A DNA stretch of 64,000 nt from an uncultured Opitutaceae bacterium (GTDB lineage: Bacteria; Verrucomicrobiota; Verrucomicrobiia; Opitutales; Opitutaceae), in NCBI GenBank assembly GCA_903862935.1, contig CAIOZY010000013.1, positions 186,001 through 250,000 of the forward strand, in the 5' to 3' direction. This document shows, piece by piece, positions 1 to 8,148 of this stretch; positions within the stretch are counted from its first letter, which is position 1, and the number at the start of each line of letters is the position of its first letter. The translations under genes and the position numbers were made by a program. Below the pieces are notes generated by a model. That model was not told where the DNA came from. It worked only from the letters and a program-made list of their open reading frames with translations, and ran no database searches.

Positions 1-2
1 CG

Positions 3-233
3 CACGGCAACCCGGTCACCGGGAAGGGCGATCGAGGTGTCCTCTGGGAAAATCTGGATCGAGGGCTCGAGGGAGCCTTTGCGCCCGGACGCCCCCGTGA
101 GGCTGTCCGCGACGACGTAGGCCGAGCCGCCGGCCCGGAACTGGATCTTGCCGGTCACCTCCGGCGTGTTTCGGGCCGGGGCAGGGGACCGATGCGCGTT
201 CCGCGCGTGCGCCTGGCGCCGTCCTCGTTTCAT
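3..233 (-). CDS. rnr: Ribonuclease R-like exoribonuclease, N-terminal part (cut by window edge)
   Basis: Partial gene reading off the left edge; the first 77 codons are present from an ATG at 233. After a basic leader (MKRGRRQAHARNAH) comes a small OB/cold-shock-type segment: TPEVTGKIQFRAGGSAYVV, later ALPGDRVAV. That pattern (a G-x-I strand, an aromatic strand, then a closing GDRV) is the usual N-terminal RNA-binding domain of RNase II/R family 3'-5' exoribonucleases, which degrade structured RNA. The catalytic RNB domain lies outside the window, so the identity rests on the leader domain alone. It is divergent from glgA, with only 41 bp between the two start codons. Another OB-fold protein is the main alternative. 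Confidence 0.6.
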   Translation of the reverse strand, partial: MKRGRRQAHARNAHRSPAPARNTPEVTGKIQFRAGGSAYVVADSLTGASGRKGSLEPSIQIFPEDTSIALPGDRVAV

Positions 234-238
234 TTGTA

Positions 239-268
239 TTGGCCTGAGCAAACCGCCGGATGTAGGCT
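239..268 (+). promoter_or_regulatory. Putative sigma70-type promoter of glgA, possibly leaderless
   Basis: TTGGCC at 239-244 and TAGGCT at 263-268 are 18 nt apart and fill the 41-bp gap before glgA. The -10-like hexamer ends six nt before the ATG at 275, so transcription would begin at or next to the start codon. Prediction from sequence only; the -35 match is weak. Confidence 0.4.
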
Positions 269-274
269 GACGCG

Positions 275-1717
275 ATGAAAATCGTCATCGCCTCCAGCGA
301 ATCGTTCCCGCTCATGAAGACCGGTGGCCTCGCGGACGCGGTGGGTTCCCTCGGCAACGCCCTGGCCGACCGGGGCCACGAGGTTTCGCTCTTCATCCCG
401 GGCTACCCCGCCGCGAGGGCGCAGCCGAAGGCGGCGGCGGCCGAGAGAGTGCTGCAGCTGAAGATCGAGATGGGCGACCAGTTCCTCTCCGGCGACATCC
501 GCACGTTTTCGCCGCGCGAGAACCTGCGGGTCTACCTGGTCTGCCGCGAGGAGTACTTCGATCGCAGCGCCGCCTACGGCAATGGCGAGCGCGACTACGA
601 AGACAACGCAGAGCGCTTCATCTTCTTTTGCAAGGCGGCCGTGGAAACCGTGCGGCTTCTGAACCTGCAGCCCGACATCGTCCACGCCCACGACTGGCAG
701 GCGGCGCTCCTGCCGCTGCTGTTGCGCGAGACCGAGCGCCGGCTCGGGGCGACCCTGGCCCTGAAGACCGTCTTCACGATCCACAACATCGCCTACCAGG
801 GCCTGTTCCCCGCAAGCGTCTTCCCCCGCATGAACCTTCCCGAGGAGCTCAACTCGATCGACGGGCTCGAGTACTACGGCCAGGTGAACTTGCTCAAGGC
901 AGGGATTCTCTTTGCCGACCGGGTGACGACCGTCAGCCCGAGTTACGCCCACGAGATCCAGACCCCGGAGTTCGGGTGCGGCCTGGAGGGCGTCGTCCAG
1001 AGCCGCTCGGGCGACATCGTCGGCCTGCTCAACGGGGTCGACACGGCCATCTGGAACCCCGCGACCGACCCCCTGCTGCCGGCGCGGTATTCCGCTGGGG
1101 ACTTAACCGGCAAGGTCGAGTGCCGGGCGGCCCTGCTGCGCGGCTGCGGGTTCGACCCCAGGTTCAAGGGAGCGATCTTCGGGATGGTCTGCCGGCTGGT
1201 CGAGCAGAAGGGGCTGGACCTGGTGCTCGGCAACGAGAGCTTCTTCCTGCGCGAGGACTGCCGGCTGGTGGTCCTGGGGGCCGGGGACAAGCGCTACGAG
1301 GAGGCCCTGCGGGCCCTGCAGGCCCGGGCGCCGGGCCGGGTGGTGCTCCAGGCCCGCCTGGACGAGGAGATGAGCCACCTGATCGAGGCGGGCTCGGACT
1401 TCTTCCTCATGCCGTCGCTGTTCGAGCCGTGCGGGCTGAATCAGATGTACTCCCAGGTCTACGGCACGGTCCCGATCGTCAGCCGCGTGGGGGGCCTGGC
1501 CGACACGGTCACCGACGCCGACGCCGAGCCCCAGGCAGGAACGGGCCTCAGCTGCATGCCGACGTCGGCCAGTCTCGGGGACGCCCTCGTGCGCGCCCTG
1601 CGGCTGTTCCGCGACCGCCCCCGGTATGCGGCCGTCCAGGCACGCGGAATGGCCCGCAACTTCAGCTGGGCCCGGGCTGCCGAAGGCTACGAGCGGCTCT
1701 ACGAGGAGTCGCTGTAG
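275..1717 (+). CDS. glgA: Glycogen synthase (ADP-glucose, GT5 family)
   Basis: 480 residues, the normal length for bacterial GlgA. It transfers glucose from ADP-glucose to the non-reducing end of glycogen in the cytoplasm. The N-terminal ADP-glucose loop is visible as MKTGGLADAV (about residues 14-23), followed by the GT5 region with HDWQAAL and FTIHNIAYQG. The C-terminal Rossmann half has the donor-site motif PSLFEPCGLNQMYS and then VGGLADTV. The ATG at 275 gives the expected MKIVIASSE start with no extra leader. It stands alone on the plus strand between a divergent RNase R-like gene and a convergent reductase gene. The degradative partner glgP lies at the other end of the window. Confidence 0.97.
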   Translation: MKIVIASSESFPLMKTGGLADAVGSLGNALADRGHEVSLFIPGYPAARAQPKAAAAERVLQLKIEMGDQFLSGDIRTFSPRENLRVYLVCREEYFDRSAAYGNGERDYEDNAERFIFFCKAAVETVRLLNLQPDIVHAHDWQAALLPLLLRETERRLGATLALKTVFTIHNIAYQGLFPASVFPRMNLPEELNSIDGLEYYGQVNLLKAGILFADRVTTVSPSYAHEIQTPEFGCGLEGVVQSRSGDIVGLLNGVDTAIWNPATDPLLPARYSAGDLTGKVECRAALLRGCGFDPRFKGAIFGMVCRLVEQKGLDLVLGNESFFLREDCRLVVLGAGDKRYEEALRALQARAPGRVVLQARLDEEMSHLIEAGSDFFLMPSLFEPCGLNQMYSQVYGTVPIVSRVGGLADTVTDADAEPQAGTGLSCMPTSASLGDALVRALRLFRDRPRYAAVQARGMARNFSWARAAEGYERLYEESL

Positions 1718-1727
1718 CGCGGGCGCC

Positions 1728-2546
1728 TCACCAGTACTCCTCGACGTGAATCGTGCCCGGGGTCTTGCCTTGGCTCGGCGTGAAGCCCTTCGGGGCCAGC
1801 AGCGCCTTCACGGCGACAATCATGTCCGGGTTCCCGCACAGGAAGACTTCCGTCTTGGCGGGGTCGAGCTCGACCCCGCCGTGCTTCTGGATAATCCCCT
1901 CCTCGACCAGGCTCTGGATCCGGCCGCTTTGCCCGCGGAAGTGGGGATCCTGGTCCGGGCGGGTGATCGTGGGAATGTAGACAAAGTTGGGCCGGATCCG
2001 CGCCAAGCTCTCGAGTTCCCCTCGGTAGCCCAGGTCCCAGCTCTGGCGGGCGCCGTGCAAAACGACAAATCGCCGGTCGGTCTCGGCCACCAGGAGCGTC
2101 CGCAGCATCGACATGTAAGGGGCTAGGCCCGTCCCGGTCCCGATCAGGACCACGGCCTTGCCGGGGGCCACGCGGTCGAGCGTGAAGACCCCGCTCGGCT
2201 TTGGCCCGAGGAAGAGCCTCCCGCCGTAATTTAGGGCAAACAGCCGCGGCGTGAGCTGGCCGCTCGTCACAAGCGTGATGTAGAACTCCAGGTACTGCCT
2301 CTCGACGCTGGCCGAGGCGATGCTGTAGGCCCTGCGAATGAGTTTTGCCGGCTCAGGCGTGGGTTCCTCGGGCTCCGCCTCAGGGACCCGGGGCGCGCTG
2401 CCGAGCATCCCTAGGACCGCGAACTGGCCCGGCTTGAAGGCGAAGAGCGGAGCGTCGGGAACGACCCGGATGATGTGAAGCTGGGCGGTGACTTCCTCGC
2501 GGCCGCTCACGGACGCATTATAGGGGCTGGGCTCGGATTGGGTCAT
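1728..2546 (-). CDS. fpr: Ferredoxin/flavodoxin-NADP+ reductase
   Basis: About 272 residues from the ATG at 2546; a longer reading from 2618 would run into the preceding permease gene and lacks family similarity. Domain order is FAD-binding beta barrel (RRAYSIAS, the RxYS FAD motif, near residue 90) then NAD(P)-binding domain (LIGTGTGLAPYMSM, later FLCGNPDMI), ending in an aromatic residue (HVEEYW) as in bacterial Fpr. The enzyme moves electrons between NADPH and ferredoxin or flavodoxin. An insert rich in Glu/Pro (about residues 62-76) sits in the FAD domain. It begins 25 nt after the restored end of the ABC permease gene on the same strand, so it may be the last gene of that operon, although a functional tie to export is not obvious. 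Confidence 0.9.
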   Translation of the reverse strand: MTQSEPSPYNASVSGREEVTAQLHIIRVVPDAPLFAFKPGQFAVLGMLGSAPRVPEAEPEEPTPEPAKLIRRAYSIASASVERQYLEFYITLVTSGQLTPRLFALNYGGRLFLGPKPSGVFTLDRVAPGKAVVLIGTGTGLAPYMSMLRTLLVAETDRRFVVLHGARQSWDLGYRGELESLARIRPNFVYIPTITRPDQDPHFRGQSGRIQSLVEEGIIQKHGGVELDPAKTEVFLCGNPDMIVAVKALLAPKGFTPSQGKTPGTIHVEEYW

Positions 2547-2571
2547 GGTGATGCGGGGGCCGGGAGAATGC

Positions 2572-3773
2572 TCAGCCCGTCTCTCGCAGGGCGAGAGCAA
2601 TCGGCATCCGGGCGGCACGAATCGCCGGGAAGATGCCGCCGATCAGCCCGATCGTCGCCGCCCAGGCGATCGCCGTGGCGAGCAGGTGCGGGGTGACCCG
2701 GAAGGCGAAGGCGACCTGGCTGAAGGTCTGCCAATTGATCGTCGCCGCGCGGAACCCGTCGAAGGCGACATAGGCGAGGCCCCCCCCGCGATGCCGCCGC
2801 CCAGGGCGATCACCAGCGACTCAAGCAGAATCGAGACGATAACCGCTCCGGCGCCGAACCCGAGCGCGCGCAATGTCGCAATCTCCCTGACCCGGGCGGA
2901 GACGGCGCCGTACATGGTGTTGAGGGCCCCGAACAGGGCGCCCAGCGCCATCAGGATCGCGACGAAGAAGCCGATTCCGCGGATGAAGGCCGTGATCGCG
3001 GTCGACTGCGCAGCGTAAAATTCGCTCTGCCGGAGCACCTTCACATTGAGCTGCGGGTTCGAAGTCAGGGCGTCCTTGAACTCGTCGAACTTGGAGGCTG
3101 AGCTCAGGCGGGCGTACACGGTCTGGAAGGTGTCGCCCCGGTGGTAGGCCGGCTGCAGGACCGCCGAGTCGGTCCAGATCTCGGACTCAGCGACGCCGCC
3201 GCCCGCGGCAAAGCTGCCGACCACACGCCACTCGTTCGCCCCCAGCCGCAGGGTCTGGCCGACTCCGAGCCCGGAAAACTCGCGCTCGGCGCCCACGCCG
3301 ACGATGACCTCGTTGCGGCCGGGCTCGAAACGGCGGCCCTCGAGCATCTTCACGTTTCCCCGCACCGCGAAGGCAGCCGGACCGACGCCCCGCATCGGGA
3401 CGTTCGCATCGGTGCCAGTCGAGCGCTTCGGCAGGCTGATGATGACAAAGAGTTCGGGGGAGGCGAGGGGGGCCCCGTCGGCGCGGGCGACCCCGGGCCC
3501 GTCTGCGATCAGCCGGGTGTCCGCCCGGCCTAGGCCGCTGGTCATCTCCCCGTCGGCCCCCGCCCGCAGCACCAACGCCACGTCGTCCGCCCCGGCGGCC
3601 CGCATCACCTGCCGGAAACCCTCCGCTATCGACAGCACCCCGACGAGTACCGCCACGACCCCGCCGATCCCCACCGCGGCGGCGATCGCCGAACCGCGCC
3701 GCTCGGTGATCGAGCGCAGGTTCACCAGGGTGATCGAGGCGACCTGGGACAGCCAGTTTGCAAGCGAGATCAT
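2572..3773 (-). CDS. FtsX-type ABC transporter permease, reading frame broken in a G run
   Basis: MacB/LolC-like permease of the exporter operon. The N-terminal membrane helix (about 25-50) is followed by a periplasmic MacB-type core domain and a first C-terminal helix pair (FFVAILMALGALFGALNTMY). At about residue 329 the frame is lost in a run of eight G (minus strand; C run at 2780-2787). One more G restores a good FtsX C-terminus: AYVAFDGFRAAT, LLATAIAWAATIGLIGG, FPAIRAARMPIALALRE, ending with TGA at 2574-2572, for about 400 residues. Without it the tail becomes Ser/Arg-rich nonsense ending at 2643. This may be a sequencing error, a slippery site or true inactivation. It starts 20 nt after the first permease gene. 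Confidence 0.8.
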
Positions 3774-3793
3774 GGGTAGCGGGACCTTACGTG

Positions 3794-4951
3794 TCAGGCC
3801 TGCCTTCGCAAGGCCTCGGCGATTTTTAGCCGCATCGCCTGGACGGCCGGGAGGATTCCCGAGAGGACCCCCAGGGCGACGATCAAAAACAGCCCGATCA
3901 CAAGGTCCCGGCCGGGGATGAAGAACACAGGCAGCATCCCGGGCACCGGGCTACCGCGGGAGGTGATGAGCCAGGCGAGCCCGAGGCCAGTCAGCCCGCC
4001 GAGCCCGGCGATCGCCGCGGACTCGCCGAGGACAACCCCCAGAACGAGCCGGTTCGAGAAGCCCAGGGCCTTCAGGACCCCGAGTTCCTCGGTGCGCTCA
4101 CGCACCGACTGCGCCATCGTGTTGCCGGACACCAAAAGGATCGTGAAGAAGACAGCTCCGAGGATCGCGACCATGATCGAGCCGATGTCTCCGACCTGCT
4201 GCGCGAAGCCCTGCATGAAGGCCCCCTCGGCCTCGGTCTTTGTCTCATAGGGGGAGTTGGCAAACTCCGCGTCGATCGCCGTGGCGACCTCGGCGGCGCG
4301 CCCGGGATCCTTGACGCGCACCGTGTACCAGCCCACCTGGCCCTTCCAGAAGGAGCGACCCTCGTCAAAATAGGTGTACTGGAAGAACAGCGGCGAGGTG
4401 TCCGTGTCCTTCTTCGCCCCGTCGTAGATCCCGGAGATGTCGAAGTCCCAGGCGTCGTTGCGTCCGCCCCGCTGCCAGATTGGCGAATGCAGCGTGATCC
4501 GGTCTCCGACCTTCCAGCCGAACCGCGTCGCCGTGGTCCGCCCGACGATGGCGCCGGTGCGGCTGCCGATCCAGGCCTTCCTCTGGGCCTCCGGGAGCAC
4601 CAGTTCGGGAAACATCGCCAGGTACGCCTCGGGCTCGACGGGCATGTTCGGGAAGAAGTTCTTCGGATCCTGGTAGATTCCGCCAAACCAAGTCTGGTGC
4701 ACGGCCGCGAGGACACCGGGGATCTTCTCGATCCGCCCCTTGTAGCTGACCGGGAGCATCTGGATGATCGACACCTTGTGCCGCACGACAAGCCGGTCGG
4801 CGTTCGCCATGCTCACCCCGGCCGTGAGCGCCTGGCGGATCGCTCCGAGAAATCCGTACAGAAGGAAGGCGACCAGGATCGACAGGACCGTGAGGGCAGT
4901 CCTCAGCCGCTTGCGGGCCAGGTTGCGCCAGACCAGGTACAGGAATCTCAT
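3794..4951 (-). CDS. FtsX-type ABC transporter permease (MacB/DevC-like)
   Basis: 385 residues from the ATG at 4951, which overlaps the stop of the ATPase gene (ATGA), so the two are translationally coupled. Topology is the FtsX/MacB type: a first membrane helix (TALTVLSILVAFLLYGF, about 20-38), a large extracytoplasmic domain (about 45-250), and three C-terminal helices including IMVAILGAVFFTILLV and LVIGLFLIVALGVLSGIL. The motif MAQSVRERTEELGVLKALGFSNR is the cytoplasmic coupling segment typical of these permeases. It would pair with the second permease and the ATPase to drive export of an unknown substrate, or lipoprotein or peptide release from the membrane. A longer upstream reading only enters the ATPase gene in another frame. 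Confidence 0.9.
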   Translation of the reverse strand: MRFLYLVWRNLARKRLRTALTVLSILVAFLLYGFLGAIRQALTAGVSMANADRLVVRHKVSIIQMLPVSYKGRIEKIPGVLAAVHQTWFGGIYQDPKNFFPNMPVEPEAYLAMFPELVLPEAQRKAWIGSRTGAIVGRTTATRFGWKVGDRITLHSPIWQRGGRNDAWDFDISGIYDGAKKDTDTSPLFFQYTYFDEGRSFWKGQVGWYTVRVKDPGRAAEVATAIDAEFANSPYETKTEAEGAFMQGFAQQVGDIGSIMVAILGAVFFTILLVSGNTMAQSVRERTEELGVLKALGFSNRLVLGVVLGESAAIAGLGGLTGLGLAWLITSRGSPVPGMLPVFFIPGRDLVIGLFLIVALGVLSGILPAVQAMRLKIAEALRRQA

Positions 4952-5646
4952 TCGGGGTTCTCCGAAAAGAGCCGGCCCTTGTTCAGGTAGACGGTCCGCT
5001 TGGCCCTGGCCGAGGCGTGGGGGTCGTGGGTGACCATGATGATGGTCTTGCCCTGGTCTCGGTTGAGCGCCTGAAGCAGGCTCAGGATCTCGTCCCCGCT
5101 CTTGCGATCCAGGTCTCCGGTGGGCTCGTCGCACAGCAGGATCGTCGGGTCGGTGACGATCGCCCGGGCGATGCCCGCGCGCTGCTGCTCGCCGCCGGAG
5201 AGCTGCCGGGGAAAGTGCCGGGAGCGGTGCGAGAGGCCGACGACCTGCAGGGCGGCCTCCACATGCTGCTTTCGCTCGGCCTTGGACAGGTGGGTAAGCA
5301 GCAGGGGCAGCTCCACGTTCCGCTCAGCCGTGAGGACGGGCAGCAGGTTGTAGAACTGGAAGACCAGCCCGACGTGCCGGGCGCGCCACCCCGCCAGGGC
5401 ATGGTCGGACATCCGGTCGACCCTATCGCCGCCGATCTCGACCGTGCCGCGGATCGCCCGATCGAGGCCGCCGATCAGGTTGAGAAGGGTCGACTTCCCC
5501 GAGCCCGAGGGGCCCATCAGCGCGAGGAAGTCCCCCTGGGGAACCTCGAGGTTGAGCCCGTTTAGGACGTGGATCTCCTCCGAGCCGCGGTGAAAGACTT
5601 TGTCCACGTCGGAGACGCGGACGAGGATCCCATCAGGGGTGCTCAT
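4948..5646 (-). CDS. ABC transporter ATPase (MacB/LolD-like)
   Basis: 232 residues, a stand-alone nucleotide-binding subunit. Walker A is GPSGSGKST (about 45-53), the signature is LSGGEQQR (about 148), Walker B with the following D-loop is [12 protein letters not shown], and the switch histidine is in VTHDPHA. The segment [23 protein letters not shown] is the Q-loop of the LolD/MacB/DevA group, which work with FtsX-type permeases rather than canonical importers. Its start overlaps the adaptor stop by 4 nt and its stop overlaps the permease start by 4 nt, so adaptor, ATPase and permease are clearly one operon. Confidence 0.95.
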   Translation of the reverse strand: MSTPDGILVRVSDVDKVFHRGSEEIHVLNGLNLEVPQGDFLALMGPSGSGKSTLLNLIGGLDRAIRGTVEIGGDRVDRMSDHALAGWRARHVGLVFQFYNLLPVLTAERNVELPLLLTHLSKAERKQHVEAALQVVGLSHRSRHFPRQLSGGEQQRAGIARAIVTDPTILLCDEPTGDLDRKSGDEILSLLQALNRDQGKTIIMVTHDPHASARAKRTVYLNKGRLFSENPE

Positions 5647-6854
5647 AAGGTTTTTTCGGCGACGCGCACGCCATCGGACAGGCCCTCGGCCCCCTCGATG
5701 ACGACCCGTTCCCCTCCCTCCAGGCCGGAGGCCACGACGGCCTCCTCATCGCGGACCAAGCCGAGCGCTATGGCCCGGCGCTCGACCCGGCCTTCGCGAA
5801 CCACCCAGACGATGTCCTTGCCGTCCGCATGGGCGATAGCGGTCTTCGGAACGATCACCTCGCGGACCGGGGCCCCACCCGAGGCCGCCTGGAAGGCGAC
5901 CTTCAGGCTCATGTCCGGCAGAAAGCGGGGATCGAGTTTGTCGAAGCCGACCCGGACCTTGACGGTAGCCTTCTGGCGGTCGGCGGTCGGGATGATCGCG
6001 ATCACGTGCGCCGGAATCTTCCAGTCCGGGTAGGAGTCGAGGATCGCGACGACGGGCTGCCCCGGGGTGACCCGGTTGATGTAGCTCTCGCTCACGTCGA
6101 CCTCCACCTCGAGGGAGGCCATGTCGACGATCGTGCAGATGCCCGTCCGGGTGAAGCTCCCGCCGGCAGACATGGGTGAGATCAGCTCTCCGGGCATGGC
6201 GTTCTTCGAGGTGACGACGCCCTCGAACGGCGCGCGGATCACGGTGTCGGCCATCTGCTGCTTCCAGATCAGCACGGCCCGCTCGGCGACCGCGGCGTCA
6301 GCCTTTTGCCTCTCCAGGCGGGCCTGGAGAGCAGCGGCCCCGGCGCTTGCAGTGTCCAAGTCGGCCGCGCTGACGACAGCCTTTGAGGCGAGCTCCTCCG
6401 AGCGGCGCAGCGTCTTTTGGGCAAGATCAAGCGAGGCTGCCGTCTCCCCAAGGGCCCTCTGGGCCGACTCGAGCTGCGCCTGGGCGAGGTTCAGGCTGGC
6501 CGTGATGTTGGATGAATCGATGTGCGCGAGGATCTGCCCCTCGGAGACGCGCATGCCCTCCTCCACCAGCACGTCCAGGACCGGGCCGGTGACCTTCGAG
6601 GATACGGTGGCGGCGCGGCGGGCCGTGACATAGCCCGAGGCGTTGAGCAGGGTCGCCGCGTCCCCCTGTGAGGACTGCCGGGCAAGCGCAGTCTTGACCG
6701 GAAGGGCGCGCGGGCGGTTGGCCCACCACAGGGCCGCGAGGGCGGCCACGGCAACCGCGGCGAGGATGCCGGCGGCGGCGAACCGCCGGGTCGTTCCCGG
6801 ACCTGCGGGCCTGTGGATCTTGAGCTGCTCGAGAGCAGTCTTATCGGGTGCCAT
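5643..6854 (-). CDS. HlyD/MacA-type periplasmic adaptor of an ABC exporter
   Basis: 403 residues. One N-terminal membrane anchor (AAGILAAVAVAALAALWWA, about 28-46) is followed by the first half of a lipoyl/biotinyl domain, a long alpha-hairpin (about 110-200, rich in Ala/Gln/Leu heptads), the second lipoyl half (VIRAPFEGVVTSKNA) and beta-barrel domains ending in GGERVVIEGAEGL. That is the membrane-fusion-protein layout. With the overlapping ATPase and two permeases it makes a MacA-MacB/DevBCA-like tripartite exporter; no outer-membrane TolC partner is in the window. First gene of the minus-strand operon. The substrate cannot be read from the sequence. Confidence 0.92.
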   Translation of the reverse strand: MAPDKTALEQLKIHRPAGPGTTRRFAAAGILAAVAVAALAALWWANRPRALPVKTALARQSSQGDAATLLNASGYVTARRAATVSSKVTGPVLDVLVEEGMRVSEGQILAHIDSSNITASLNLAQAQLESAQRALGETAASLDLAQKTLRRSEELASKAVVSAADLDTASAGAAALQARLERQKADAAVAERAVLIWKQQMADTVIRAPFEGVVTSKNAMPGELISPMSAGGSFTRTGICTIVDMASLEVEVDVSESYINRVTPGQPVVAILDSYPDWKIPAHVIAIIPTADRQKATVKVRVGFDKLDPRFLPDMSLKVAFQAASGGAPVREVIVPKTAIAHADGKDIVWVVREGRVERRAIALGLVRDEEAVVASGLEGGERVVIEGAEGLSDGVRVAEKTL

Positions 6855-6999
6855 GGGGAGGATGAGCTGGCGAAGGCGGCAGCGTGGCCAGAGCCCTGCG
6901 GGATTGCAATCCCGGGCCCGCCAGGGGCGGGACAGGGTGGGGGATGCGGCAGTATGCCCGGGCCCTCCAGACCAGGGTCATCCGGCTGACCGTTCGGCT

Positions 7000-7020
7000 C
7001 CCTCTGACAAGCTTAGAGGG
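7000..7020. repeat. Inverted repeat CCCTCT-N9-AGAGGG
   Basis: Six-bp arms with a nine-nt loop, sitting on the last codons of the S53-peptidase remnant and upstream of the exporter operon. It could be a weak transcript-end hairpin for the remnant or a binding site; there is no T run. Confidence 0.3.
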
Positions 7021-7291
7021 AAGGCGCCACAGTCGGGACAATCAGCGTACCGAGTCCAGTCACCTCGTCGTACCGGGCGGTGGCGCTGTAGCCTCCGTTG
7101 TTGCCGGAGGTGACATCGAAGAAATAGGACGAGGAAAGTGCCGTCCAGGCGGCATCCTTGGATCCGGCCAGCTGCTAGAGGGCGGCCGGGGAGCCGCTCA
7201 AGGGACTCTGGCCCGCGGCGAGGTTCAACTCGTTGGCCAGCGAAATGGCAGTCAGCCCAAGACCGGTGGCGTCCGGAACGGGCCGGCTACA
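7013..7291 (-). pseudogene. Remnant of the C-terminal end of an S53 (sedolisin/kumamolisin-like) peptidase
   Basis: About 90 codons read in one frame on the minus strand, interrupted by a TAG at the codon after SGSPAAL, and ending with TAA at 7015-7013. The readable tail FFDVTSGNNGGYSATARYD followed by EVTGLGTLIVP matches the conserved calcium-site end of S53 serine-carboxyl peptidases (DVTSGxNG and GYDxVTGLGxP patterns). No catalytic domain is present: the in-frame sequence upstream runs into the MerR gene's stop codon with no start. I read it as a degraded gene tail left by a deletion or rearrangement. A stop-codon readthrough product fused to the MerR protein is possible in frame but unlikely. 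Confidence 0.55.
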
Positions 7292-7300
7292 GCAAACCCA

Positions 7301-8083
7301 CTAGGCCTTGAGCTCCCGCTCCGCGTACAGCCGAATTGCCTTCGCCAGGTACGGCACAAGCTTCGGATGGAAGCCCTCATAGTAGGTACGAAAATCCGGA
7401 TGCTCGCCGTACAGGTCGCCCATCGCGGCATAGGCCTTCGGGGTCGGCGTCCAGAAGCGGCAAACCATCTTGTGGTGGCGCGCCGCCAGAGCCTGGACCG
7501 CAGGGTCCTCCGGAGGGACGCCGGCCTCAAGCAGGCAGGCGAATTCCCGGTTGAGCTCGTCGTTGCCGGCCTTTTCGCGGGCAAAGTCGGCAGGCCCCCA
7601 TCCGCGCGTCTTCTGTTTCGACTCGGCGATCCCCTTGGTGGCGCATTCCCCGTAGCGGTCGGTGAGGTACTTTTCGTACTCGGCCTGTTTCTTCGGGCTC
7701 ACGCCCGCATACATCTTCTTCGGATTCATGGCGGTCTTCTTCTCCTCTGACATGATGGTTTGGTCGATGGTCTGGATAAGTTGTTCGATCCGGCCCGCTT
7801 GGGCTTTGAGCTGGCGCCGATGGCTTCTCAGGGTGGCGGGCCGGTCGAATCCCGGGGAGTCCAACAGGCGCCGGATCTCGTCCAGGGCGAATCCGAATTC
7901 CCGGTAGAAGAGGATGTCCTGCAGCCGCCGGAGTTCCTCCGAGCCGTAGTAGCGGTACCCGTTGGCCCCGGTGTAGGCCGGCCTGAGCAGCCCGATCTCG
8001 TCGTAGAAATGGAGCGCCCGCACGGAAATCTTTGCGAAACCCGCGACCTGACGGACGGTGTAGCTCTCGGGGTTCGGCCTCAT
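7301..8083 (-). CDS. MerR-family regulator with TipAS-type effector domain
   Basis: 260 residues. Residues 8-75 are a MerR winged helix-turn-helix (VRQVAGFAKISVRALHFYDE, then GLLRPAYTGANGYRYYG), followed by a coiled-coil dimer helix (about 75-115). The region from about 130 to the end (YLTDRYGE, FACLLEAGVPPEDPAVQALAARHH, YGEHPDFRTYY) is a TipAS antibiotic-recognition fold. TipAL-type proteins bind structurally diverse antibiotics or other hydrophobic compounds and activate promoters with an over-long spacer. A perfect operator of that kind lies in its own promoter, so it is probably autoregulated. No obvious target gene adjoins it; the peptidase remnant follows directly. Confidence 0.9.
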   Translation of the reverse strand: MRPNPESYTVRQVAGFAKISVRALHFYDEIGLLRPAYTGANGYRYYGSEELRRLQDILFYREFGFALDEIRRLLDSPGFDRPATLRSHRRQLKAQAGRIEQLIQTIDQTIMSEEKKTAMNPKKMYAGVSPKKQAEYEKYLTDRYGECATKGIAESKQKTRGWGPADFAREKAGNDELNREFACLLEAGVPPEDPAVQALAARHHKMVCRFWTPTPKAYAAMGDLYGEHPDFRTYYEGFHPKLVPYLAKAIRLYAERELKA

Positions 8084-8092
8084 GGTGCCCCG

Positions 8093-8123
8093 AGCCTACG
8101 CCCTCACGTTACGTGAGGGTCAA
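8093..8123 (-). promoter_or_regulatory. MerR-type promoter and operator of the TipAL-like gene
   Basis: On the minus strand TTGACC (8123-8118) and TAGGCT (8098-8093) are 19 nt apart, the over-long spacing used by MerR activators. Within the spacer lies a palindrome with 9-bp arms, CCCTCACGT-T-ACGTGAGGG (plus strand 8101-8119). The -10 ends nine nt before the ATG, so the mRNA would be leaderless or nearly so. Confidence 0.75.
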
Positions 8124-8148
8124 CCGATTTTTCGGAAATTCTTACGCC

